DNA from: Candidatus Binatia bacterium
GTDB lineage: Bacteria > Desulfobacterota > Binatia > Bin18
Direction: 5' to 3'
Assembly (NCBI GenBank): GCA_022826945.1
Contig: JAJDTY010000042.1
Location: 20,195-84,194 of the forward strand
DNA length: 64,000 nucleotides
The notes below the pieces were generated by a model, which was not told the origin of the DNA, made no database searches, and worked only from the letters and a program-made list of their open reading frames with translations. Shown here piece by piece: positions 19,419-27,804 of the stretch (position 1 is its first letter; every line of letters starts with the position of its first letter). Both the position numbers and the translations under genes were made by a program.

Positions 19419-20417
19419 ATGCGGTTTGTGATCTTCGGGGCGGGCGCGGTCGGCAGTACGGTCGGGGCCCATCTCTCAAAAGCCGGAACGGATGTCCTGC
19501 TTATCGGGGACCCGCCTCATATTGAGAAAATCCAGACGAATGGACTGAAAATGTCGGGCAAGTACGGCGAGTTTGTGACCACGCCCCCAGCCTGTTCCGC
19601 TCTGAACGATTGGCAGTTCCAACCTGACGATATCGTTTTCCTGTGTGTCAAAACCTATGACACTCCGGTTGCCCTTGAGCAGATGCGCGCCAAGGTCTCG
19701 CCCGATACTCCTATTTTCTGTCTCCAGAATACCATGACCAATGAAGAGTTGGCGGTCGAACATTTCAGCCATGTCTATGGCGCGGCTTTACATCTGGGGG
19801 CCCGTTTCATCTTTCCTGGTGAGGTTGGCCACCTGGGTGGCAATTCGTTGGTGATTGGCCGCTACCCCAACGGGCTCGACGAGACTGCGGAACAAGTCGT
19901 GACCGCCCTGCAAGCCGCCAACATGGGCGGGACGCTGACGGACGATATTCTGGCCTGCAAGTGGGCGAAATTCTGTATCAATCTGATGAACGCGCCGGCC
20001 GCAATTCTCGACCGCTCCGGGCCGGAGTTGCTGAACGACCCGGACTCGCGCCGCTTGTGCGGCGCCATGTTGGCAGAAGCCCAGCACGTCCTGGCCCGGG
20101 CCGAGATCAAACTCAAAACCCTGCCCGGTGACCAGCCCCTGCCGGATATGGTCACAAACCTGGGTCGGACCGACTTTACCCCGCAGTCGTTGCCCGACCG
20201 CTCGACCCATGTTTTCCCGTCCATGTGGCAGGATGTGTTCTGCCGACGGGGCAGAACGGAGGCATGTTATCTGAACGGTCGGGTTCACGAGATGGGCCAA
20301 CAACTCGGAATCGCTACCCCGATCAACACCCTCCTCGCCCAAGTGGCTGACACGATGGCAGAGCGACGGGAACTGCCGGGCACGTATACGCTGTCTGATT
20401 TGCGCCACATGCTGTAG
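19419..20417 (+). CDS. Ketopantoate reductase family oxidoreductase (PanE/ApbA type)
   Basis: NADP-dependent reductase of 2-keto acids; the classical member makes pantoate for coenzyme A, but many paralogues have other substrates. 332 aa. The N-terminal Rossmann motif is FGAGAVGSTVGAHLSKAG, and CKWAKFCINLMNAPAAI carries the conserved Lys and Asn of the family. GGAGGA lies before the ATG. It leads a compact plus-strand run with a VOC protein and a zinc alcohol dehydrogenase, which points to a catabolic or detoxifying pathway rather than pantothenate synthesis (inference). I therefore give no panE symbol. Confidence 0.85.
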   Translation: MRFVIFGAGAVGSTVGAHLSKAGTDVLLIGDPPHIEKIQTNGLKMSGKYGEFVTTPPACSALNDWQFQPDDIVFLCVKTYDTPVALEQMRAKVSPDTPIFCLQNTMTNEELAVEHFSHVYGAALHLGARFIFPGEVGHLGGNSLVIGRYPNGLDETAEQVVTALQAANMGGTLTDDILACKWAKFCINLMNAPAAILDRSGPELLNDPDSRRLCGAMLAEAQHVLARAEIKLKTLPGDQPLPDMVTNLGRTDFTPQSLPDRSTHVFPSMWQDVFCRRGRTEACYLNGRVHEMGQQLGIATPINTLLAQVADTMAERRELPGTYTLSDLRHML

Positions 20418-20445
20418 CCCACCGGTCACGCATCAGGATAGAGCC

Positions 20446-20865
20446 ATGCCACACCTGCCCTTTCATCTTGCCCTCCCGGTTCATGACCTGGAGGCTGCCC
20501 GGACATTTTATGTTGACCTGCTGGGCTGTTCGGTTGGCCGCGAGAGCGCGACCTGGATTGATTTCAATTTTTTCGGACACCAAGTCACCACGCATCTTTC
20601 TCCTGAAGCACCCCAACCCGCGGCTACCAATCCGGTCGACGGCAAGCAGGTTCCGGTTCGGCATTTTGGGGTGATTCTCGACTGGAACGCCTGGCAGGCA
20701 TTGGCTGAGCAATTGACGCAGGCCAGTGTCTCGTTCCTGGTCGAACCCGGTATTCGCTTTCGCGGCCAAGTGGGCGAGCAGGCCACCATGTTTCTACTGG
20801 ACCCCAGCCAGAACGGACTGGAGTTCAAGGCGTTCCGAGATCAGGAACAAATTTTCGCTCGATAG
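20446..20865 (+). CDS. VOC-superfamily protein (glyoxalase / dioxygenase fold)
   Basis: 139 aa, one VOC module pair. Seen: FHLALPVHDLEAARTFYVDLLG at the start, cut here to FHLALPVHDLEAARTFY, with the metal-binding His in LALPVHD replaced relative to the usual first-strand His position by its neighbour; a central RHFGVILDWNAWQAL and the final FLLDPSQNGLEFKAF with the expected Glu near the end. Members are glyoxalases, epimerases or extradiol dioxygenases; which one cannot be said. AGGAT precedes the ATG. It is 28 bases after the ketopantoate-reductase-like gene and 26 before the dehydrogenase. Confidence 0.85.
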   Translation: MPHLPFHLALPVHDLEAARTFYVDLLGCSVGRESATWIDFNFFGHQVTTHLSPEAPQPAATNPVDGKQVPVRHFGVILDWNAWQALAEQLTQASVSFLVEPGIRFRGQVGEQATMFLLDPSQNGLEFKAFRDQEQIFAR

Positions 20866-20891
20866 GAACCAGTGAATAACAGGAGGACGCT

Positions 20892-21944
20892 ATGAAAGCG
20901 CTGGCATTTTTAGGCATAGACAAAGTCGGCATTATCGACAAACCCATTCCTGATCCCGGTCCGAACGATGCGGTGATTAGAACAACGGCTTCGCTGATCT
21001 GCACTTCGGATGTGCATACCGTGCGGGGCGTCATCCAGATTCCCGAGGGCCGAGTCCTCGGGCATGAGAGCGTTGGCGTCGTCCATCAAGCCGGCGCCAA
21101 TGTCACCACCTGTAAAGAGGGCGACCGGGTGGTGGTGAACGCTATCACGCCGTGCGGCAAGTGTGACCCCTGCCAGCGCGGCATTACCTCGCAGTGCGGC
21201 GGCATGCTGGGCGGCTATAAATTCACCACCCAGCGCGACGGCAATATGGCCGAATACTTTTTTGTCAACGACGCCGACTACAACGTGGTTGCCATCCCGG
21301 ATGAGCTGACGGACGAGCAGGCGCTGTACACTACGGACATGATGTCCACCGGCTTGGTGGGGGCCGAGAACGCGGAGATTCCGGCTGGCGGGACGGCTGC
21401 GGTCTTCGCCCAAGGTCCGGTCGGGCTGTGCGCCACGGCCAGCGCACGGCTGCTAGGCGCCGGGTTGGTCATCGCCGTTGACTCCAAGCCGGACCGCAAG
21501 GAACTCGCCAAAAAGATGGGCGCCGATATTGTAGTCGATCCAACCGAAGGAGACGCGGTCGAGCAGATTATGCAACTCACGAACGGCCTCGGCGTCGATT
21601 CCGCCATTGAGGCGCTGGGCTCTCCGACTACCTTTGAGAACTGTGTGAAAGCGACCAAGCCGGGCGGAGTGATCTCGAACATCGGCTATCATGGGGAAGC
21701 CGGCGATGCGTTGAGCATTCCGCTGCCGGATTTCGGTCTGGGTATGGGCGACAAGAAAATTCACACGGCGCTGTGTCCGGGCGGGCGGGAGCAGGTCACG
21801 CGGCTGTTGCGGCTGATTCAGAACGGGCGGATTGACCCCACGCCACTGACCACCCATCGGTTTCCCTTTACAGAGGTCGAGACGGCGTTCACTATGATGA
21901 CGACCAAGGCGGACAATATCGTCAAGCCGCTCATTACGTTTTAG
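20892..21944 (+). CDS. Zinc secondary-alcohol dehydrogenase (TbADH-like)
   Basis: 350 aa MDR enzyme that resembles the NADP-dependent isopropanol dehydrogenases: LICTSDVHTV carries the catalytic Cys, VLGHESVG the His, and GGMLGGYKF, VNDADYN, DMMSTG and LCPGGREQ match the TbADH pattern I know. Two departures: it has four Cys in CGKCDPCQRGITSQC, the structural zinc site that TbADH lacks, and the residue after the second beta strand is Asp (AVDSKPDR) where TbADH has Gly-Ser-Arg, suggesting NAD. A strong AGGAGG site precedes the ATG. It closes the 19419-21944 operon. Confidence 0.9.
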   Translation: MKALAFLGIDKVGIIDKPIPDPGPNDAVIRTTASLICTSDVHTVRGVIQIPEGRVLGHESVGVVHQAGANVTTCKEGDRVVVNAITPCGKCDPCQRGITSQCGGMLGGYKFTTQRDGNMAEYFFVNDADYNVVAIPDELTDEQALYTTDMMSTGLVGAENAEIPAGGTAAVFAQGPVGLCATASARLLGAGLVIAVDSKPDRKELAKKMGADIVVDPTEGDAVEQIMQLTNGLGVDSAIEALGSPTTFENCVKATKPGGVISNIGYHGEAGDALSIPLPDFGLGMGDKKIHTALCPGGREQVTRLLRLIQNGRIDPTPLTTHRFPFTEVETAFTMMTTKADNIVKPLITF

Positions 21945-21980
21945 GGGCAGGTGAGGAGTGAGGAGCGAGGAACCCACCCC

Positions 21981-22095
21981 GGCCCTTTGGGCCACCCCTC
22001 CAAGGAGGGGATTGCATAGGGGAAAGGGCAACCACAGGGGGTGGCCCCGACAGATTTCATCCCCTCTCCCCTGGAGAGAGCTAGGATGAGGGGAT
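21981..22095. repeat. Cluster of palindromic intergenic repeats
   Basis: Three palindromes in a row: GGCCC-TTT-GGGCC (21981-21993), CCCCTCC-AA-GGAGGGG (21995-22010), and ATCCCCTCTCCCC...GGGGAT (22059-22095) with an inner CTCTCC-CCT-GGAGAG. The last closely resembles a CCCTCTCCC/GGGTGAGGG repeat found between genes in many environmental genomes (from memory). It contains the start codon of the next gene. Confidence 0.65.
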
Positions 22096-22682
22096 TTTCT
22101 GCCTTTGGTCACCCGCCGGTCCAGTGCGTCTATCTGGTCCTGCTGTTTCTCTTCTTAGGCCCGGCGGCTTTCGCTCAAAACGATCTCCAAACCGGGGTCC
22201 AACTCTTTGAGTCCGGCCAGTTGGCCGAAGCGCGTCAATTTTTTGAGGCCCTGCACCAACAGCAGCCGACCAATACAAGTGCGCCCTTTTATTTGGGACG
22301 GATTGCCTATGCCGAGAAAAACTATGAACAGGCCATCCCCTGGTTCGAGGAGGCTGTGGACGGCGAACAATGCAATGCCGACTATCATGTGTGGCTGGGA
22401 CGCGCCTACGGACGTCACGTCGAGCAGATGAGCTCGTTCCGCATGTTCCGCAGGCTCTCTCTCGTCAGAAACGTCCGTACTCACTTTGAAAAAGCGGTCG
22501 GCTGCGACCCCACCCACATGGCGGCCCACTGGGGCCTGATGAGGTACTATATAGAGGCTCCAGGTTTCGTGGGCGGCAGCCGAAAAAAAGCCGAGGAACA
22601 GGTCACCATCATCACCCGCCTTGATCCCACCGAAGGCCGGAAGGCGCGGCAGTTTATTACGCAGTGGACAACAAAAAAGTAG
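22086..22682 (+). CDS. Small exported TPR protein
   Basis: 198 aa from the ATG at 22086; the frame is open from 22041. The chosen start gives a signal peptide (VYLVLLFLFLGPAAFAQ) after a short basic stretch. Two or three TPR units follow: LQTGVQLFESGQLAEARQFF, PFYLGRIAYAEKNYEQAIPWFEEA and a degenerate third around HFEKAVGCDPTHMAAHWG. The start lies inside a palindromic repeat, so the first codons are repeat-derived and translation may be affected by the hairpin. Periplasmic scaffolding role inferred. Its stop is 19 bases before the decayed restriction gene. Confidence 0.75.
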   Translation: MRGFSAFGHPPVQCVYLVLLFLFLGPAAFAQNDLQTGVQLFESGQLAEARQFFEALHQQQPTNTSAPFYLGRIAYAEKNYEQAIPWFEEAVDGEQCNADYHVWLGRAYGRHVEQMSSFRMFRRLSLVRNVRTHFEKAVGCDPTHMAAHWGLMRYYIEAPGFVGGSRKKAEEQVTIITRLDPTEGRKARQFITQWTTKK

Positions 22683-22701
22683 CTGGGCGGGTTCTGACTG
22701 C

Positions 22702-23772
22702 ATGCGTCTCTCCTGGAATGAAATCCGAGCCCGCGCCGCCACATTTGCCGAAGAGTGACAGGACGCAGCCTACGAGAAAGGCGAGACGCAGAGCTTCTAT
22801 AACGACTTCTTTGACATCTTCGGTGTCAAGCGGCGCACCGTCGCCCGCTATGAGGAGTACGTCAAACGCCTCGACAACTCGTCCGGCTACATTGACCTGT
22901 TCTGGCTCGGTATCCTCCTGGTTGAACAAAAGAGCGCCGGCCGCGACCTGACCAAAGCCTACGGACAAGCCGGCGACTACTTCGACGCCCTGCTCGAGCA
23001 AGACCGCCCACGCTACATCCTATCCTGGTCAGCGACTTTCAGACCTTTGAGTTGTACGCCCTGGACGAGCGGGAGCACACGTTTTTCGCCCTGGCTGACT
23101 TGCCTCAGCAGGTGGAGAAGTTCGGCTTTATCCTGGGCATACAAAAGCGCACCTTCAAGGATCAGGACCCGGTCAACATTCAGGCGTCCGAACTCATGGG
23201 CGACCTGCACGACGCGATTGAACAGCCCGGCTACACCGGCCACGACCTCGAACGCTTCTCGTCCGTACCGTATTCTGTCTGTTTGCCGATGATACTGGCA
23301 TCTTCGAGCCACGCGACATTTTTCTTGATTTCCTGGAAACGCGTACCCGCGAGTACGGTTCCGACTTGGGTTTATGGCTCTCACGTCTCTTTCAAGTGCT
23401 CAATACGCCGGAGGACACACGCCAAAAGAAGCTAGACGAAGACTTGGCTCGTTTCCCGTATGTGAATGGCGACCTTTTCCGTGGCCCACTGCACATTCCC
23501 GACTTTGACGCCCCCATGCGACAGGCACTGCTCGATGCCTGCCGGTTCGACTGGACGGCCATCTCTCCGGCAATTTTCGGCGCACTGTTCCAATCGGTCA
23601 TGGAACCCGCTCAGCGCCGCTCTCAGGGCGCGCACTACATCACCGAGCAGAACATCCTGAAGGTAATCGAGCCGCTGTTTCTAGATGACCTGCGGGCGGA
23701 GTTCGCCCGGTTGCAAGCCCGCAAGGACACGCATCGACGGCTGGAACTGCATCGTTTTCAACGCGGACGCTT
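22702..23772 (+). pseudogene. Broken and truncated MmeI-type (type IIG) DNA methyltransferase/restriction gene
   Basis: Remnant of a single-chain restriction-modification enzyme. Reading through the lesions gives MRLSWNEIRARAATF, KSAGRDLTKAYGQAGDYFD, VSDFQTFELYAL, FCLFADDTGIFEPRDIF and GALFQSVMEPAQRRSQGAHY, the N-terminal and helical spacer regions of the family, up to the approach to the methyltransferase domain. Lesions: in-frame TGA at 22756-22758 where Trp is expected; a 5-base tandem duplication ATCCT at 23017-23026; a 1-base deletion near 23255. The coding similarity stops near 23772, so the catalytic and target-recognition domains (several hundred residues) are gone. No active product is possible. 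Confidence 0.8.
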
Positions 23773-24106
23773 ACTCCCCATCCCCAGCCAAGACACGCCC
23801 CTGAAAGCGGCGGATGAGGTCGCGGGCGATCTGGCCGGAGTGGTGCATGGCGGCTAGCCCTTCGACAATGACCTGTTCAATCTCTTCGGCGCAGACCGTG
23901 TCGTGAGATGCGGGCTTTTCTTCGGTTGGACCGATAACCAGTTGGGCGGGGATACGCTCTTTTGACCGCCTGAATTTGTCGGCAATGGCGCGCAGTTGCG
24001 TCAGGGTGTCGACCTCGGCTTTAATGCTCACCCGACACGGTTTGTCCTCGTTTTCAATAGTCACCCTGACAATTTTCAAGCCCACGCGTTCCGCCATGTC
24101 CGCCAT
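23771..24106 (-). CDS. Hypothetical protein, possibly with altered C terminus
   Basis: 111 aa, not recognised. Begins MADMAERVGLKIVRVTIEN, mixed alpha/beta with basic VDTLTQLRAIADKFRRSKERI in the middle, quoted here as LRAIADKFRRSKERI. The ATG at 24106 has AGGGG upstream; ATG at 24094 is an alternative. Its stop falls exactly where the plus-strand restriction remnant loses similarity, so its last residues may come from the deletion junction. It follows the next two minus-strand genes at spacings of 3 and 23 bases and is probably the last gene of that small operon. Confidence 0.55.
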   Translation of the reverse strand: MADMAERVGLKIVRVTIENEDKPCRVSIKAEVDTLTQLRAIADKFRRSKERIPAQLVIGPTEEKPASHDTVCAEEIEQVIVEGLAAMHHSGQIARDLIRRFQGRVLAGDGE

Positions 24107-24109
24107 CCC

Positions 24110-24316
24110 CTATGAAGACTCGGCCTCGGTCGGCCTTTCATATACCCGAATCGGGATAATACGCAGACAGGAGGGACAGGGAATGTCTTTGATTACCGGG
24201 AAGGAGAGATAGGTCTCAGTAATCTGTTTAAGTTGGATTTGCAGTTCCTTTTCACAACACGCTTGGAGTGCATCGGCCATGCCTTGTGCACTAGCCAACC
24301 GGCCTGAGGAAGTCAA
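24110..24316 (-). CDS. Small hypothetical protein with C-terminal CPSC
   Basis: 68 aa from a TTG at 24316, or 56 aa from the ATG at 24280 (MADALQACCEKELQIQLKQ). It contains IPCPSCLRIIPIRVYE, a pair of Cys that could bind metal with the CC of QACCEKE, or simply be a small zinc ribbon half. Not recognised. It lies between two other unknown minus-strand genes with very short gaps, which supports it being real and co-translated. Confidence 0.5.
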   Translation of the reverse strand: MTSSGRLASAQGMADALQACCEKELQIQLKQITETYLSFPVIKDIPCPSCLRIIPIRVYERPTEAESS

Positions 24317-24339
24317 GGACGCAGCGTTTCGGGCGCTGT

Positions 24340-24702
24340 CTAGGGCTTCTTCTTTTTGATGGTCGCCCCGGAACGTTTGCGCATTACATCCGAGACCCGC
24401 TGAGTCTCACTCATATCGCCCATCGTCAGCGCCTGTCTGAACTGGGCGGACAGCATCCGCATGAGCGCGGCCTCCTGCGGGTCGAGCCCATCGGCCAACT
24501 GCGATAGGGTGTCCATTGCCGTTCCGATTTTTGAGGTAGCCTTGGGCACATCGCCGTCAGCACGAGCGGCAACCGCCTCCTGGAGCAGCTTTTGGACCAT
24601 GAGTAAGCCTGGCTTGGATTGCGGACCCAGCACGATTTCCAATTCCGGCAGCCGGGTCAACAGGGCGTTTAAGGACTCTGGATACGAATGCTCGTGTGCC
24701 AT
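24340..24702 (-). CDS. Hypothetical helical protein
   Basis: 120 aa, not recognised. Predicted mostly helical: SLNALLTRLPELEIVL, MVQKLLQEAVAARADGD, LMRMLSAQFRQALTMGD and a strongly basic end RKRSGATIKKKKP. The basic tail could contact nucleic acid or be a disordered end. No ribosome site is visible before the ATG at 24702. It is divergent from aminopeptidase P across 66 bases and is first of three small minus-strand genes (24702 to 23771). Function unknown. Confidence 0.55.
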   Translation of the reverse strand: MAHEHSYPESLNALLTRLPELEIVLGPQSKPGLLMVQKLLQEAVAARADGDVPKATSKIGTAMDTLSQLADGLDPQEAALMRMLSAQFRQALTMGDMSETQRVSDVMRKRSGATIKKKKP

Positions 24703-24768
24703 ATAGTACCAAGCGTCTTTAATTGTTGGGCGAAAGTCAAGTCAACACGAAGCGGACGACACGGTAGC

Positions 24769-26085
24769 ATGCCAATGAACGGAAATCTTTCGACCTATAC
24801 AGCCCGCCGGCAGGCGTTTCTGAAACAGATGGGCGATGGGGTTGCCCTCTTTCCGGCCGCCCCGACTTCTATTCGCTCCCAGGATGTTGAGTATCGCTAT
24901 CGCCAGGACAACGACCTGTACTACCTGACCGGTTTTCCAGAACCGGAATCCCTGTGCCTGCTTTCGCCCAATCACGACAAGGAACAGTTCATCCTGTTTG
25001 TCCGTCCGCGCGACAGGGAAAAAGAGACCTGGACAGGAAAACGGTTCGGCGTTGAGGGCGCACAGGAACACTTTGGCGTGGATGCGGCCTACACGATCGA
25101 TCAACTCGACAAGGTGCTGCCCGAACACCTGCTCACCGCAGAAAAAATCTACTACGGACTTGGTCGTGACGAACGCCTCAACGCAAAGATTCTGGACTTT
25201 GTGAATCAGGGCCGACTGCAACGCCCGCGCATCGGACATGGTCCGGTCTCGCTTGTTGATCCCGGCGACCTGCTGCACGAAATGCGCTTGTTCAAAAACC
25301 CGGAGGAAATCGACCTGATGCGCTGTGCGGTCAAGGCGTCTGCCGCAGCCCACCACGCGGCCCTGCACGAGACGCGACCGGACATGTACGAATACGAAAT
25401 CGAAGCCCTGCTCGAATATCATTTCCGCCGTAACGGAGCGGACGGACCGGCCTACCCTTCCATTGTTGCCTCAGGCGCAAACGCCACGATCCTGCATTAC
25501 ATCTCCAACGATCAACAAATGCGGGACGGCGATCTTTTACTGATCGACGCCGGTTCGGAGTACGCCTGCTACTGCTCGGATGTGACACGTACATTTCCGG
25601 TTGGCCGCGCGTTCTCGGCTCAGCAGAAAGAAATCTACAGCCTGGTTTTGACCGCGCAAAAACACGCGATTGCCATGATCCGGCCCGGCGTGGGATTTGA
25701 CGACGTACACCAACGCGCCACGGAAATACTGATTGACGGGCTGTGCGACCTCGGCCTGCTATCCGGCGGTACGGAGGACCTTCTTGAGAAGGGCGACTAT
25801 CGCCAGTTTTATATGCATCGCACAAGCCACTGGCTGGGCATGGATGTCCACGATGTGGGCAAATACCGAGTTGGTGAAGAATCCCGGACGCTCGAACCCG
25901 GCATGGTCCTGACGGTTGAACCCGGCCTGTATATCGCCGCAGATGCCGATGTGCCAGCCGCCTACCAGGGTATTGGGGTCCGCATCGAGGACGACGTTCT
26001 CGTGACAGCCGACGGCCACGACGTGCTGACCAGTGCAATCCCGAAAGAACTGGACGATATCGAAGCTGCCCGACGGGAGGCATAA
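24769..26085 (+). CDS. pepP: Xaa-Pro aminopeptidase (aminopeptidase P, family M24B)
   Basis: Cytoplasmic di-manganese exopeptidase that removes an N-terminal residue preceding proline. 438 aa from the ATG at 24769; upstream open sequence to 24688 overlaps the divergent gene and is unlikely. Residues ~10-145 are the N-terminal creatinase-like domain (YRYRQDNDLYYLTGF). The pita-bread catalytic domain shows the metal ligands Asp in LIDAGSEYACYCSDVTRTFP (two Asp; quoted in parts as LIDAGSEY and CSDVTRTFP), His in RTSHWLGMDVHDVG, Glu in TVEPGLYI and Glu in GVRIEDDVLV. All five ligands are present, so it should be active. Confidence 0.95.
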   Translation: MPMNGNLSTYTARRQAFLKQMGDGVALFPAAPTSIRSQDVEYRYRQDNDLYYLTGFPEPESLCLLSPNHDKEQFILFVRPRDREKETWTGKRFGVEGAQEHFGVDAAYTIDQLDKVLPEHLLTAEKIYYGLGRDERLNAKILDFVNQGRLQRPRIGHGPVSLVDPGDLLHEMRLFKNPEEIDLMRCAVKASAAAHHAALHETRPDMYEYEIEALLEYHFRRNGADGPAYPSIVASGANATILHYISNDQQMRDGDLLLIDAGSEYACYCSDVTRTFPVGRAFSAQQKEIYSLVLTAQKHAIAMIRPGVGFDDVHQRATEILIDGLCDLGLLSGGTEDLLEKGDYRQFYMHRTSHWLGMDVHDVGKYRVGEESRTLEPGMVLTVEPGLYIAADADVPAAYQGIGVRIEDDVLVTADGHDVLTSAIPKELDDIEAARREA

Positions 26086-26117
26086 AAATCCTCCTAAATC
26101 CAGGGCTCCGACCGTCC

Positions 26118-26408
26118 TTAGCCGACCGGCCGCTGAGCGTGGGCGTTCAGGTAGTCGAAGATGATACGACGCTCGGTTTCGGACAAGGCCGGCCGGCCGA
26201 GTCGTAGAAACTCCACGTCCATGCGCGCCAGCATGAACTGCCACATCTCCGGTGTGAGCAGGCCGGGCTGATAGAGGCGGTGACAGCCGGAGCAGCGCTG
26301 CCGGTAGAGTCGCGCGCCCTCGGAGTCGGGCTCGGGCAAGGTTGTTTCACACGCTGTTACGCTGGCGCACAGCAGCCCCAGGATCACACGTCGCACCCCT
26401 CGAGCCAT
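26118..26408 (-). CDS. Lipoprotein with a single c-type heme motif
   Basis: 96 aa. The ATG at 26408 is chosen because it lies 7 bases after the upstream stop and yields a lipoprotein signal (VRRVILGLLCASVTAC) with lipobox Cys; the frame itself is open to 26468. The mature protein of about 75 residues carries one CSGCH heme-binding motif in YRQRCSGCHRLYQPGLL and a distal Met candidate in TPEMWQFMLARM. It is likely a small electron carrier or sensor anchored in a membrane facing the periplasm. Last gene of the four-gene minus-strand operon 28827-26118. Confidence 0.75.
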   Translation of the reverse strand: MARGVRRVILGLLCASVTACETTLPEPDSEGARLYRQRCSGCHRLYQPGLLTPEMWQFMLARMDVEFLRLGRPALSETERRIIFDYLNAHAQRPVG

Positions 26409-26415
26409 TCCGATC

Positions 26416-26907
26416 TCACACCCGAAACGGCTCGCTACAGACCGCCACCTGGCCAGGGATGTCCTCAATCAAAACCTCGATCGTTTCAATGCTGTTCCCA
26501 CGGGCTTCCGCCAGACGGGCGCGCAAGCGCGCAATCAGATACTGGGCAATCTCTTCCGATGAGGAGTGCACGATGGGCAGCAGGCAGACATCCTGCCGCG
26601 GAAAGCTGAACTGGGTGCCGTCTTCACACTCCACCCGAACGATCTCAGTGTCCGCGGTAATGCGCAGGCAGTCGCTGTGTTCGGGCAGCAGGGTCGTAAA
26701 ATGCAGCTGCTGGCACTCTTCCTCGGCGATCTTTTTTAGCACCAGAAAATCCACGACATAGCCGTCCGGCCCAACCGGTCCGCTCACCTTCACCTCAGCC
26801 TGATAGGTATGACCGTGTAGAGGCTCTCGGAAGCCTTTGAAGGCAATGAAATGCGCCGCGGTAAAACATAGCTGTTCCTTGCCGATTGATACCGAGAAGA
26901 TACTCAT
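26416..26907 (-). CDS. 6-pyruvoyl-tetrahydropterin synthase / QueD family protein, PTPS-III-like
   Basis: T-fold enzyme acting on dihydroneopterin triphosphate or dihydroneopterin. 163 aa. Zinc ligands are His19 (TAAHF), His31 and His33 (LHGHTY). The Cys that is four residues before the first His of HGH in QueD is absent; the sequence is REPLHGHTY with Glu28 three residues before. A Glu in this place marks PTPS-III, a variant known to replace dihydroneopterin aldolase (FolB) in folate synthesis, so folate rather than queuosine synthesis is the better guess. ATG at 26907. Spaced 12 bases from its upstream neighbour in the operon. Confidence 0.8.
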   Translation of the reverse strand: MSIFSVSIGKEQLCFTAAHFIAFKGFREPLHGHTYQAEVKVSGPVGPDGYVVDFLVLKKIAEEECQQLHFTTLLPEHSDCLRITADTEIVRVECEDGTQFSFPRQDVCLLPIVHSSSEEIAQYLIARLRARLAEARGNSIETIEVLIEDIPGQVAVCSEPFRV

Positions 26908-26919
26908 CTGTCTGCCCTC

Positions 26920-27792
26920 TTAGCTGTCGAAGCCCTCAAGAAAGTCTCCCAGACCGCTGCGGCGCAGGGCGGCTTCAGGGCTGCCGAACGCCTGCGTATA
27001 CTGTTCCGGTTTCAAGCTCGTTGTCTGGAGAAAACACTCGACTTCTTCGGCCAACACGGTCCGGATACGCTGAGACAGCGCTTCTGCCAAGCCGCGATTA
27101 TCCACCACGCTTGCCAGAAAATCCCGCACGTTGATCCCATGCATACCACCCAGCAGACAGGAGAGAAAATAAGCCATCTGATCCTCGTTCGGCTTGCGCC
27201 GCCAAGTCTCAGCTGTATTCAGGATGGTGTTGATCCCCGTCTGCTGGCGAATGGAGACAACATCCGGCGTACCGGTTCCGAGCGACCCCGGTGCGAGAAA
27301 AATCAAGGCATAGCCTGTTTCCGCCAGTCGAACCGGATGAGGGATGTAATGGGGTGAGGTATAGCCCGTTATCAGGAAAAGCTGACGCCGATAGGCCGCG
27401 AGATCATGCGTCTGCTCGGTCGCAATCTGCCACAGCCACTCGGCCACCCCAAGGCCATATTTTCTTGCCTGCTCAACCAGGGTCAGCATAGCCTCCGGCC
27501 GATACCCTTCTCGTTTGACTAGGCGGCCACAGTCTTCCAGCGAAACACTCAGCCCCAGGGCCTCGACCCTTCCGTCGGGTGCAGTTTGCGGCGAAACGAT
27601 GACGCCTTCCAATGCGGGCTGCTCAAGCTCCAGGTCGGTGGCAAGGCGGTCGCCGTATTTGGAGAGTTTGGCAAAGCCGCGGCGGCAGTTATCCAAGGAC
27701 ACAATGTAGGCCGTCCGCATCTGAAACGTGCCGGAAAACGACAGGCCCCGACCGCTCATCAACGAACCATGACCGATAACGGTGACTTCCAT
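26920..27792 (-). CDS. Unknown conserved-looking protein with gamma-glutamylcyclotransferase-like N terminus
   Basis: 290 aa. The first residues VTVIGHGSLMSGRGLSF resemble the GxGSLM substrate loop of gamma-glutamylcyclotransferase-like proteins, and PALEGVIV fits the following strand, but the catalytic Glu cannot be placed and the C-terminal 150 residues (helical, AEALSQRIRTVLAEEVECFL) are outside that fold. Function unknown. AGGAGAG precedes the ATG. It sits between the MBL-fold lipoprotein (12 bases) and the PTPS-like gene (12 bases), so the four products are presumably made together. Confidence 0.65.
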   Translation of the reverse strand: MEVTVIGHGSLMSGRGLSFSGTFQMRTAYIVSLDNCRRGFAKLSKYGDRLATDLELEQPALEGVIVSPQTAPDGRVEALGLSVSLEDCGRLVKREGYRPEAMLTLVEQARKYGLGVAEWLWQIATEQTHDLAAYRRQLFLITGYTSPHYIPHPVRLAETGYALIFLAPGSLGTGTPDVVSIRQQTGINTILNTAETWRRKPNEDQMAYFLSCLLGGMHGINVRDFLASVVDNRGLAEALSQRIRTVLAEEVECFLQTTSLKPEQYTQAFGSPEAALRRSGLGDFLEGFDS

Positions 27793-27804
27793 GTCTCTCC
27801 TACC

